NCBI GenBank assembly: GCA_947085045.1
Contig: CAMTUU010000003.1
Location: 62,001-126,000, forward strand
Reading direction: 5' to 3'
Origin: Pseudolysinimonas_A sp947085045
GTDB taxonomy: Bacteria > Actinomycetota > Actinomycetes > Actinomycetales > Microbacteriaceae
Length of the DNA: 64,000 nucleotides
Under the pieces are notes generated by a model that was not told the DNA's origin, did not search any database, and was given only the letters and a program-made list of their open reading frames with translations. Position numbers and translations under genes: made by a program. This document shows positions 45,467 to 52,770 of this stretch, in pieces. Every line of letters begins with the position of its first letter. Within the stretch, counting starts at the first letter, position 1.

Positions 45467-46638
45467 GCGTCGAGGAACCGAGCCTCCGCGGTGTCGGCGA
45501 GCTTCTCCGGCAGCACCGACTCCAGGGGACCGCGGCGCTCACTCGCGATCGTGCTCAGCGTCGCGACGACCTGCCGGGCGATGGCGCGGCCCGCGCGGTT
45601 CGCGCCGATGGTGGATGCCGTCGGGCCGTAGCCCGCGAAGAACAGCCGCGGGTTCTTCCACGACACGTTCTTGCCGACGACGATGCCGCCGGTCTTCTCG
45701 CGCAGCTTCAGGGGGGCGAGGTGCCGCAGCTCGGGGCGGAAGCCGGTCGACCAGATGATCGCGTCGGCCGGTCGGAACGCGCCGTTGGACCAGCGGATGC
45801 CGTCCGCCTCGATCGTGGAGAACATCGGCCGGGCGTGCAGCAGCCCGCGATCGATCGCCGCCTGGATGCGGCGGCTGCGCGGCACTCCGGTCGTGCTCAC
45901 GATGCTCGGCAGGGCGGCCCCGGCGCGTGCGGCCTCATCCTGCAGCGCGACGGCGGACTGGCCGCCCTCGATGTTGAGGTCCTGATCCTCGAGGAACTCG
46001 ATCGGCCGGCGGGCCACCCAGGTCAGCGATTGCGCGACCTCTTCGAGCTCCATCAGGAAGCCGATCGCACTCGTGCCGCCGCCGACGACCACGACGTCCT
46101 GCCCTCGGAAGACTTCGGCATCCTTGTACTCGGCGGTGTGCAGGTGGCGCCCGCGGAACTCGTTCATGCCGGGGTAGTACGGCACGAATGGAGCGCCCCA
46201 GGTGCCGGTCGCATTGACCACCACCGAGCAGGAGACCTCGCGCTTGCCGTAGGGCCCCTCGAAGGAGACCGCGAACCCCTCGGGGATCATCTCGACGCGG
46301 GTGACCTCCGCGGGCCGCACGACCTGGAAGCCGAAGTGCTGCTCGTACTGCGCGTAGTAGTCGGCGACGACATCCTTCGCGGGGCGGGTCTTGTCGGCGG
46401 TGTCGAAGCTCACGCCCAGCTCGTCCATGCCGGGGAGATCGTGCACCTTGTGGGCGTAGCCGAGGCGCAGGGCTTCCCAGCGGAACTGCCACGCACCGCC
46501 GGTGCCCGGACCGCGATCGAGCAGCACGAACTCGTTCCCCGGGTCGAGGCCGAGGCGGCGCAGATAGTACGCCACCGAGAGTCCCGCTTGACCGGCCCCC
46601 ACGACCACGACCGAGGTATCGACATCACTCTCGGTCAC
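45463..46638 (-). CDS. FAD/NAD(P)-dependent flavoprotein monooxygenase (CzcO-like)
   Basis: 391 residues with two dinucleotide-binding sites, GAGQAG at about 14-19 and GGGTSA near 186-191, and between them FRGRHLHTAEY, close to the FxGxxxHxxxY fingerprint of flavin monooxygenases. Substrate unknown. The GTG at 46638 is 6 bases after TAACGT (46645-46650, minus strand), so the mRNA is probably leaderless. It diverges from the DUF3073 gene. Confidence 0.88.
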   Translation of the reverse strand: MTESDVDTSVVVVGAGQAGLSVAYYLRRLGLDPGNEFVLLDRGPGTGGAWQFRWEALRLGYAHKVHDLPGMDELGVSFDTADKTRPAKDVVADYYAQYEQHFGFQVVRPAEVTRVEMIPEGFAVSFEGPYGKREVSCSVVVNATGTWGAPFVPYYPGMNEFRGRHLHTAEYKDAEVFRGQDVVVVGGGTSAIGFLMELEEVAQSLTWVARRPIEFLEDQDLNIEGGQSAVALQDEAARAGAALPSIVSTTGVPRSRRIQAAIDRGLLHARPMFSTIEADGIRWSNGAFRPADAIIWSTGFRPELRHLAPLKLREKTGGIVVGKNVSWKNPRLFFAGYGPTASTIGANRAGRAIARQVVATLSTIASERRGPLESVLPEKLADTAEARFLDA

Positions 46639-46752
46639 CCGTCAACGTTACCGTCCGCCCGCAACCCTTTCGACGGCTTCGAAGGGCCCGCGTGCTAGAC
46701 TGATCGGCAGTCTTTTCACCATTTTCGCAACCTGAGATCAAGGGGGTCACGC

Positions 46753-46956
46753 ATGGGGCGCGGCCGTCAGAAGGCGAAGCACACCAAGGTGGCGCGGGAC
46801 CTTAAGTACTTCAGTCCGGACACGAACTACAACGCTCTTCAAGAAGAGCTGGGCGGCAATCCGCGACTCGAGGAAGACCTCGCGAAGTGGGCCGAGTACG
46901 TGACCGAGGAAGACGAACTCGACGGCGACGAAGAGCCGGAGTCGAAGACCGCGTAG
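46753..46956 (+). CDS. DUF3073 family protein
   Basis: 67-residue, highly charged protein: basic N-terminus MGRGRQKAKHTKVARDLKY and acidic C-terminus. It matches the small DUF3073 family, found widely in actinobacteria and of unknown function. AAGGGGGTC precedes the ATG, and TAGACT at 46695-46700 is a likely -10. Two hairpins follow the stop, then the IS481 insertion. Confidence 0.93.
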   Translation: MGRGRQKAKHTKVARDLKYFSPDTNYNALQEELGGNPRLEEDLAKWAEYVTEEDELDGDEEPESKTA

Positions 46957-46965
46957 ATCTCGCTC

Positions 46966-46992
46966 CCCACCGCCCTGAACCGGCGGCGTGGG
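46966..46992 (+). terminator. Terminator-like hairpin after the DUF3073 gene
   Basis: CCCAC-CGCC and GGCG-GTGGG pair around a 7-base loop with a 2-base bulge. A second hairpin, AGCGCC-TGC-GGCGCT at 46996-47010, follows at once; its 3' arm overlaps the insertion target GCTAGT. No T-run. Confidence 0.55.
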
Positions 46993-47008
46993 CCCAGCGC
47001 CTGCGGCG

Positions 47009-48001
47009 CTAGTTGTAGTGCCCAGGCACGTTGTTGAGGCGTGTGATGGGCGGGACCTTCCCGATGGCTGTGTGGGGCCGGTGTTGATTGTAGAAGTGCA
47101 GCCAGGCGGGGAGTGCTGCGCGGCGGGCTGATTCTGAGTTGTAGTGACGGGAGTATGCCCAGCCGTCGGCGAGGGTGCGGTGGAAGCGTTCGATCTTGCC
47201 GTTCGTTTGTGGTCGGCGGGGTCGGGTGAACTTCGGTTTCACGGCGAGCTCGCGGCAGGTGTCGCGCCAGGCGTGGGAGCGGTAGGCGGAGCCGTTGTCG
47301 GAGAGGACGCGTTCGACGGTGACGCCGTGGTCGGCAAACCAGGAGACGGCGCGTTGCAGTACCCCGATCGCGGTGGTGGCCTTCTCATCGCCGTGGATCT
47401 CGGCGTAGGCGACTCGGGAGTGGTCGTCGATGACGGTGTGCACGAAGGCGTAACCGAGGACTTCGTGACGATATTTGTCGCGGGCCAAACCTGGGGTCGC
47501 TTGCCGGTTCCAATCGCCTTGTTGTCGACCGACGAACTTCCACCCACCGCCGTCGGGGATGTTGCCGAGTTTCTTGACGTCGACGTGGATCAACGCGCCC
47601 GGCTTCTCGTGCTCGTAACGGCGGGCCGGCTCCCCGGTCTTCACATCGACATGTGAGAGCCGGTTGAGGCGACACCTGACCAGGACCGCGTGGACCGTCG
47701 ACGACGGCATCCCGAGACGACCGGCGATCTGCACCGGACCGAGACGCTTCTTGATCCGCAGATGCACGATCTTCTTCACGATCGCTTGCGGCGTCCGGTT
47801 CGGATGCGCGTGCGGGCGGCTCGACCGATCAGCCATCCCTTCCGGCCCGAGCTCGACCAACCGCTTCGACCACTTCGCCGCGGTCGGATACGACACCCGG
47901 AAGTAATCCGCCGCCGCAGAGACCGACCAACCCTCGTCGACCACTTTCCGGGCAAGACGAAGACGTTGGCGCGGCGTCAAAGCCGCATTACCGTGAGACA
48001 C
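47009..48001 (-). CDS. IS481-family transposase
   Basis: 330-residue DDE transposase. An N-terminal helix-turn-helix (WSVSAAADYFRVSYPTAAKW) is followed by an rve-type integrase core with Asp in IHVDVKKLG, Asp in VLSDNGSAY and Glu in GKIERFHRTL, the D-D-E triad. The ATG at 48001 gives the usual length. The final codons read GHY-N-stop: the Asn is completed by, and the TAG stop is entirely within, the duplicated target GCTAGT, not within the element. Confidence 0.95.
   Translation of the reverse strand: MSHGNAALTPRQRLRLARKVVDEGWSVSAAADYFRVSYPTAAKWSKRLVELGPEGMADRSSRPHAHPNRTPQAIVKKIVHLRIKKRLGPVQIAGRLGMPSSTVHAVLVRCRLNRLSHVDVKTGEPARRYEHEKPGALIHVDVKKLGNIPDGGGWKFVGRQQGDWNRQATPGLARDKYRHEVLGYAFVHTVIDDHSRVAYAEIHGDEKATTAIGVLQRAVSWFADHGVTVERVLSDNGSAYRSHAWRDTCRELAVKPKFTRPRRPQTNGKIERFHRTLADGWAYSRHYNSESARRAALPAWLHFYNQHRPHTAIGKVPPITRLNNVPGHYN
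47014..47035 (+). repeat. Left terminal inverted repeat of the IS481 element
   Basis: Perfect 22-bp match to the complement of 48086-48107. It encodes the last codons of the transposase. Confidence 0.95.
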
Positions 48002-48085
48002 GAGGACCTCCTGGGTTCAGAGCGCGGGAACTAGACAGCTCCACTCTGACCCGGAGGTTCTCGTCATGTCACGGGTGCCAGATCA

Positions 48086-48107
48086 AACAACGTGCCTGGG
48101 CACTACA
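48086..48107 (-). repeat. Right terminal inverted repeat of the IS481 element
   Basis: Perfect 22-bp partner of 47014-47035, about 85 bp upstream of the transposase start; the transposase promoter should lie between them. Confidence 0.95.
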
Positions 48108-48124
48108 GCTAGTCGACCAGCGAG

Positions 48125-49231
48125 TCAGCCGGCGTACGAGCCGACGAGTCGCACGGCCCCACCATCGACGCCTTTCGCGCCCTGCGTGAAACCGTCGAGA
48201 TCGCGATCGCCGACGGCGACGCGGCCGACGACCCAGGTCGGCAGTCCGGCGGCGGTCAGCGCATGCGTGACGCCGCTCGCGGCCTCCGGCGTGACGACAG
48301 CGAGGAATCCGACGCCGAGGTTCCAGGTGCCCTCGGTGTCTTCGAGCGCGAGCCCGCCCCAGTCGGCGAGGATGCGGAACACCGGCTGCGGACTCCAGGT
48401 CGAGCGGTCGATCTCGACCCACGACCCGGTCGGCAGCACGCGGGCGAGGTTGGCGGCGATGCCGCCGCCGGTCACGTGCGAGAGCGCGTGCACTGCCGAC
48501 GGGAGGTCGTCGAGCACCCGCAGCAGCGGTGACGTGTAGAGCCGCGTCGGCTCGAGCAGCGCCGTGCCGACCGTGCCGCCGAACTCGGGGGCGTCGTCGG
48601 TGACCGCGACTCCCCGCTGCGACAGGATGTGCCGCACGAGCGAGAAGCCGTTGCTGTGCAGGCCGCTCGACGCGATGGCGACCACGACATCGCCGTGCCG
48701 CACCTTCTCGGGGCCGAGCACGGCATCCGCTTCGACCGCGCCGACCGCGGCCCCCGCGACGTCGTAGTCGTCGTCGGCGATGAGTCCGGGATGCTCGGCC
48801 GTCTCGCCGCCCACGAGAGCCGTGCCGGTGGCCGCGCAGGCGGTGGCGATGCCGGTGACGATCGCGGCGATGCGCTCGGGGACGACTTTGCCGCAGGCGA
48901 TGTAGTCGGTCATGAACAGCGGCTTCGCGCCGACCACGACGATGTCGTCGACGACCATGCCGACCAGGTCCTGGCCGATCGTGGCGTGGATATCGAGAGC
49001 CCGAGCGATCGCGATCTTGGTGCCCACGCCATCCGTGCTGGTCGCGAGCAGGGGCTTCGTGTACGAGAGCAGCGCGGAAACGTCGAACAGGCCGGCGAAA
49101 CCGCCGACGCCGCCGAGCACCTCGCGGCCCTGGGTGCGCGCGACGGCCGACTTCATCAGCTCGACCGCGAGGTCTCCCGCGTGGGTGTCGACTCCCGCGG
49201 CGGCGTACGGATCGGTCGAAGTGGCGGCCAC
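48125..49231 (-). CDS. purM: Phosphoribosylformylglycinamidine cyclo-ligase
   Basis: Fifth step of de novo purine synthesis: ATP-dependent ring closure giving AIR. 368 residues, full length, with GVDTHAGD, LATSTDGVGTKIAIA (nucleotide/metal loop), VGGETAEHPG and ASSGLHSNGFSLVR. The GTG at 49231 is 6 bases after TAGCCT (49238-49243, minus strand), so probably leaderless. It points away from purF, unlike the common purF-purM order. The IS481 copy lies just after its stop. Confidence 0.96.
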   Translation of the reverse strand: MAATSTDPYAAAGVDTHAGDLAVELMKSAVARTQGREVLGGVGGFAGLFDVSALLSYTKPLLATSTDGVGTKIAIARALDIHATIGQDLVGMVVDDIVVVGAKPLFMTDYIACGKVVPERIAAIVTGIATACAATGTALVGGETAEHPGLIADDDYDVAGAAVGAVEADAVLGPEKVRHGDVVVAIASSGLHSNGFSLVRHILSQRGVAVTDDAPEFGGTVGTALLEPTRLYTSPLLRVLDDLPSAVHALSHVTGGGIAANLARVLPTGSWVEIDRSTWSPQPVFRILADWGGLALEDTEGTWNLGVGFLAVVTPEAASGVTHALTAAGLPTWVVGRVAVGDRDLDGFTQGAKGVDGGAVRLVGSYAG

Positions 49232-49238
49232 AGGTTCA

Positions 49239-49262
49239 GGCTACCGTGACGGGCTACCGTGA
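49239..49262. promoter_or_regulatory. Back-to-back leaderless promoters with an 11-bp direct repeat
   Basis: GGCTACCGTGA occurs at 49239-49249 and 49252-49262. Read leftward, TAGCCT is the -10 of purM; read rightward, TACCGT (49255-49260) is the -10 of the hypothetical gene at 49267. Only 35 bp separate the two start codons, so each promoter's -35 region must lie close to or inside the other gene. Confidence 0.6.
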
Positions 49263-49266
49263 GCTG

Positions 49267-49824
49267 ATGCGCACGACCGGCAGTTGGGAGGCGCGGGAGA
49301 ATGCCTCCCGCGAGATCCTCGTGGGCCTCTACGTGCGGGATGCCCTCGGCGTCGCCGACCCCTCCGGCGTTCCGCGCCTGCTCGGCACCGGACTGCCCGA
49401 CCCGGGCCCGGCCGACGAACGCACCAATTGGTGGTGGCAACGCTGGTGGATCGCCATCCTCGACCCCGATGAGGGCCGGTTCGCGGGGCTCCCTGCCGAG
49501 TTCACCGAGGTCGGGGACCGTGCACTGAAGAGGCACCTGGATGACGCCCGCACCTGGGCGGATGTCGCCCACGAGGCGCACGCCGACGCCGCGATCGCGT
49601 TGGCGAAGTCCGGCGACCTCACGCTGAACCACGTCGTACGCGAGCGCGAGGCCGCCCTCAGCCGCCCCGCCCGCCCGTTCCGGCTGCGCATCGAAGTGCT
49701 GCCACTGACGACGGCGGGCGTCTGGTGGATCGGCGAGCACGCGATCGCCGTCGACGAGTTGCTGCGGTCCGACCTTTCGTCGTACGCACTCGCCCTCGAA
49801 CCGATCGTCGAGCGGCTCGCCTGA
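49267..49824 (+). CDS. Hypothetical protein between purM and purF
   Basis: 185 residues, no signal or membrane segment and no family I recognise. It is rich in Trp (for example NWWWQRWWIAI near 55-65) and Ala, with a helical middle (VAHEAHADAAIALA) and a beta-like end. The ATG at 49267 is 6 bases after TACCGT, which points to a leaderless mRNA; an in-frame GTG/ATG at 49246 lies in the purM promoter. It ends 65 bp before purF and may be co-transcribed with it. Confidence 0.75.
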   Translation: MRTTGSWEARENASREILVGLYVRDALGVADPSGVPRLLGTGLPDPGPADERTNWWWQRWWIAILDPDEGRFAGLPAEFTEVGDRALKRHLDDARTWADVAHEAHADAAIALAKSGDLTLNHVVREREAALSRPARPFRLRIEVLPLTTAGVWWIGEHAIAVDELLRSDLSSYALALEPIVERLA

Positions 49825-49889
49825 CCCTGTGGGACACTGTGTTGTACCCGCTCGGGTGCAGCGTCGAACCTCCGGGAGTCTTCCGCGAC

Positions 49890-51347
49890 ATGTGCGGCAT
49901 CGTCGGCATCGTCTCCGCGAACCCGGTCAACCAGCAGGTCTACGACGCGCTCGGTCTGCTGCAGCATCGCGGCCAGGATTCGACCGGCATCGCCACTGCC
50001 GACGGCAGCACCATCCACCTGCAGCGCGCCCGCGGCCAGGTACGCGAGGCCTACCGCACGCGCGACATGCGCAGCCTGCTCGGCACGATGGGCCTCGGCC
50101 ACGTGCGCTACACGACGCGCGGCGACGCGAACAAGGAGCAGGAGTCGCAGCCGTTCTACGTGAACGCGCCCTACGGCATCGTGCTCGTGCACAACGGCAA
50201 CCTCACGAACACCCGGGAGCTCAAGGAGGAGCTGTTCAGCGTCGACCGCCGGCACCTCAACACCGACTCCGACACCGAGCTGCTCGTCAACGTGCTGGCC
50301 CACGAGTTGCAGCAGCAGGTGCGCGGCTCCACGCTCGACCCGGATCAGGTCTTCGATGCGATCGAGCGGCTGCACGAACGCGTCGAGGGCTCGTACGCCT
50401 CGATCGCGCTCATCGCCGGCCACGGCCTTCTCGCCTTCCGCGACCCGTTCGGCATCCGTCCCCTGGTGCTCGGCCGCAAGCCCGCGGGCCTGGTCGGATA
50501 CGAGTGGATCGTGGCGAGCGAGTCGCTCGTGCTCGAGTCCGACGGCTATGAGCTGGTGCGCGACGTCGCCCCGGGTGAGGCGATCTTCATCACCCGCGAC
50601 GGCGAGATGTTCAGCCGCCAGTGCGCGAAGAACCCGGTGCTCATCCCGTGCTCGTTCGAGTACGTCTACCTCGCGCGGCCCGACTCGGTCATGAACGGCA
50701 TCTCGGTGTACGAGGCCCGGCTGCGCCTCGGCGACCGGCTCGCCGACACGATCGAGCGGTACACCCCGTCGGGGGCCATCGACGTCGTCATGCCGATCCC
50801 CGACTCGTCGCGGCCGGCGGCGATGCAGGTGGCGCAGAAGCTCGGCATCCCGTACCGCGAAGGGTTCTACAAGAACCGCTACGTCGGCCGCACGTTCATC
50901 ATGCCCGGGCAGGAGCAGCGGCGGCGCAGCGTCAAGCAGAAGCTCAACGCGATGTCGAGCGAGTTCAAGAACAAGAACGTGCTCATCGTCGACGACTCGA
51001 TCGTGCGCGGCACGACATCGAAGGAGATCGTCGACATGGCCCGCCAGGCCGGTGCCCACTCGGTGACGTTTACCTCGGCGGCTCCCCCGGTGCGCTACCC
51101 GCACGTCTACGGCATCAACATGCCCTCCCGGGCGGAGCTCGTCGCGGCGGGGCGCAAGATCCCCGAGATCGCCACGGAGCTCGGGGCCGACTACCTGATC
51201 TACCAGGAGGTCGCCGACATGCAGGCGGCCATCCTCGAGGGTTCCGACATCCAGGCGCTCGAGATGTCGTGTTTCACCGGCGACTACATCACCGGCACGG
51301 TGACCCCGGAGTACCTCGCGTGGGTCGAGTCGAACCAGGCGAGCTGA
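49890..51347 (+). CDS. purF: Amidophosphoribosyltransferase
   Basis: Committed step of purine synthesis: transfers ammonia from glutamine to PRPP. 485 residues beginning MCGIVGIV, so Cys2 is the N-terminal nucleophile after Met removal and no propeptide is needed. The glutaminase domain runs to about 230; the phosphoribosyltransferase domain has the PRPP loop VLIVDDSIVRGTT near 367-379. In-frame codons upstream are ignored because the nucleophile must be N-terminal. The 65 bp before it contain no strong ribosome-binding site. Confidence 0.96.
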   Translation: MCGIVGIVSANPVNQQVYDALGLLQHRGQDSTGIATADGSTIHLQRARGQVREAYRTRDMRSLLGTMGLGHVRYTTRGDANKEQESQPFYVNAPYGIVLVHNGNLTNTRELKEELFSVDRRHLNTDSDTELLVNVLAHELQQQVRGSTLDPDQVFDAIERLHERVEGSYASIALIAGHGLLAFRDPFGIRPLVLGRKPAGLVGYEWIVASESLVLESDGYELVRDVAPGEAIFITRDGEMFSRQCAKNPVLIPCSFEYVYLARPDSVMNGISVYEARLRLGDRLADTIERYTPSGAIDVVMPIPDSSRPAAMQVAQKLGIPYREGFYKNRYVGRTFIMPGQEQRRRSVKQKLNAMSSEFKNKNVLIVDDSIVRGTTSKEIVDMARQAGAHSVTFTSAAPPVRYPHVYGINMPSRAELVAAGRKIPEIATELGADYLIYQEVADMQAAILEGSDIQALEMSCFTGDYITGTVTPEYLAWVESNQAS

Positions 51348-51353
51348 CCGGCT

Positions 51354-51632
51354 CTACTCCGGGTCCGACATCTCGTCGCGGGCGACGGTCACAGTGCGCG
51401 CCCGACGGGTCGAGATGACGTCGAGCACGATCGCCACGAGCGCGCCGAGCAGGAGCCCCGCGGGGATGCCGAACAGGCAGAAGTAGGCGAACGACGCGAG
51501 GAATCCGACGGACGGGTCGGCCTTGAACAGGCTGGTCAGGATCAGGGTGACGAGCGCGCCGAGCATGGCACCGAGGACGAGGAAGACGCCGACCTTGGGG
51601 GCTCGGCGGATGCTGACCTCGGACTCGCTCAC
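51354..51632 (-). CDS. Small membrane protein of unknown function
   Basis: 92 residues with two membrane helices (about 14-35 and 45-73) and short charged ends. The GTG at 51632 overlaps the stop of the sterol-carrier gene (GTGA), so it is the last gene of a three-gene minus-strand operon. A longer GTG start at 51650 is possible but breaks the overlap pattern. Its stop lies 6 bp from the purF stop (convergent). Confidence 0.75.
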   Translation of the reverse strand: MSESEVSIRRAPKVGVFLVLGAMLGALVTLILTSLFKADPSVGFLASFAYFCLFGIPAGLLLGALVAIVLDVISTRRARTVTVARDEMSDPE

Positions 51633-52003
51633 TCCCCTATCATCGCCCACGCGAGCGGCAGGTTGGCTGCGAGCGACGCACGCTGCCCTGATGCCGTCAC
51701 CCGCAGGTCGGCGACGGCCTCGTCCCAGCGCAACGCACCGGTCGCGAGGGCGATCCAGGTGGCGGCATCCATCTCCACCACGTTCGGCGGGGTGCCGCGG
51801 GTGTGCCGGGGGCCGGCGACCGCCTGCACGGCGCCGAAGGGGGGCACACGCACCTCGACGGTGTGCCCCTCGGCCTCCTCGGCGAGTTGCTCGAGCAGGT
51901 AGCGGGAGGCCAGCGCGACCGTGGCGCGGTCGTCGGCTCCGGCGAGCACCGCCTCCACCGCCCGCCTGCCGTCGACCGCGTCGATGCGGCGGCGGACGCT
52001 CAT
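51629..52003 (-). CDS. Sterol-carrier (SCP-2-like) family protein
   Basis: 124 residues resembling the small sterol-carrier family protein often found near purF in actinobacteria: VEVRVPPFGAVQAVAGPRHTRGTPPNVVEMDAATW is the conserved core. It is presumed to bind a hydrophobic ligand; no role is proven. The ATG at 52003 overlaps the stop of the HtaA gene by ATGA, indicating coupled translation. Confidence 0.82.
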   Translation of the reverse strand: MSVRRRIDAVDGRRAVEAVLAGADDRATVALASRYLLEQLAEEAEGHTVEVRVPPFGAVQAVAGPRHTRGTPPNVVEMDAATWIALATGALRWDEAVADLRVTASGQRASLAANLPLAWAMIGE

Positions 52004-52740
52004 GCGCGCCGGCGGCGTCGGGCGAACACGAGGCCGATTCCCGCGAGCAGCGCGATCACGGCGCCGCCGAGCAGAGCGGAGACGATGCCGGTTTGCGGTT
52101 CCGGGGCGGACGCGTCACCGCCGACCGGGAGTCCGGTGAGGTCGCAGTCGCCCACGTCGAGCGTCGCGGAGATCGGGTCGAACTCGGTACCCGCCGGATA
52201 GTTCGGGAACGCCGCCTCACCCTCCGCGGTCAGCGTCGTCGGCGCCTCGTCGATCGTGACGACGCCGTCGACGGAGGAGAGGTCCTGCCCCGTCAGGTCG
52301 ATCGTCACGAACGGCGTCGCGGTGACGGCCACCTCACCGCCGTCCATCGTCGGTCCGCTCAGGTCGAGCAGCAGTACGGCATCCTGATCGACGCCGCGGA
52401 GGATGAGCACCGGGTTCGCAATCGTCGTGTCGAGGACCCCGCCATGCCCGGTGAAGCGCACCGCCCCAGGGAACGCGATCGACCCGTTGGGATCGCGCGC
52501 GTCGACCTGGCCGTCTTCCGCGGCGAAACCGAAGGTCGGCGTCTGGTACGTCGCCCCGTCGGCGACCGTCCACTCGCCGTTCGCGATCGACCCGTCGATA
52601 TACGCGCGGAAGGACTCCTTGAAGCCCCAGGTCAGCGTGGCCGCGGCGACGTCGCAGCCGGGGGCCTGCGCGTCCGCGGGCGCCGCGGGGACCAGCGCGA
52701 GCGCGCCGAGGGCGAGCAGGGCGGCGAGGGCGCGGCGCAT
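52000..52740 (-). CDS. Cell-surface HtaA-domain protein
   Basis: 246-residue secreted protein. Signal peptide (MRRALAALLALGALALVPAAPADA), one HtaA domain (about 28-195; LTWGFKESFRAYIDG and VRFTGHGGVLDTTIANP), a Pro/Ala linker and a C-terminal membrane helix with Arg tail (about 217-246). HtaA domains bind haem in corynebacterial uptake systems; no HmuTUV genes lie here, so haem binding is by homology only. GGAGG nearly touches the ATG. It heads the HtaA/sterol-carrier/membrane-protein operon and diverges from purD. Confidence 0.85.
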   Translation of the reverse strand: MRRALAALLALGALALVPAAPADAQAPGCDVAAATLTWGFKESFRAYIDGSIANGEWTVADGATYQTPTFGFAAEDGQVDARDPNGSIAFPGAVRFTGHGGVLDTTIANPVLILRGVDQDAVLLLDLSGPTMDGGEVAVTATPFVTIDLTGQDLSSVDGVVTIDEAPTTLTAEGEAAFPNYPAGTEFDPISATLDVGDCDLTGLPVGGDASAPEPQTGIVSALLGGAVIALLAGIGLVFARRRRRA

Positions 52741-52770
52741 GCCTCCATCCTGCCTCTGTACTCTCGAAGG

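Larger units (their letters stand above)
47014..48107 (-). mobile_element. IS481-family insertion sequence (1,094 bp) with 6-bp target duplication
   Basis: Ends are perfect 22-bp inverted repeats (47014-47035 and 48086-48107, beginning TGTAGTGCCCAGG). Both are flanked by the same 6 bp, GCTAGT (47008-47013 and 48108-48113), which fits the NCTAGN target known for IS481. One intact transposase gene is inside. The undamaged ends, duplication and gene suggest a recent, possibly still mobile copy. It landed between the convergent DUF3073 and purM genes, 11 bp after the purM stop, interrupting no gene. Confidence 0.96.

Noticed and set aside
47014..48113. Larger composite transposon or genomic island around the IS481 copy
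   Set aside because: Only one IS copy with its own target duplication; both flanks are ordinary core genes with normal composition.
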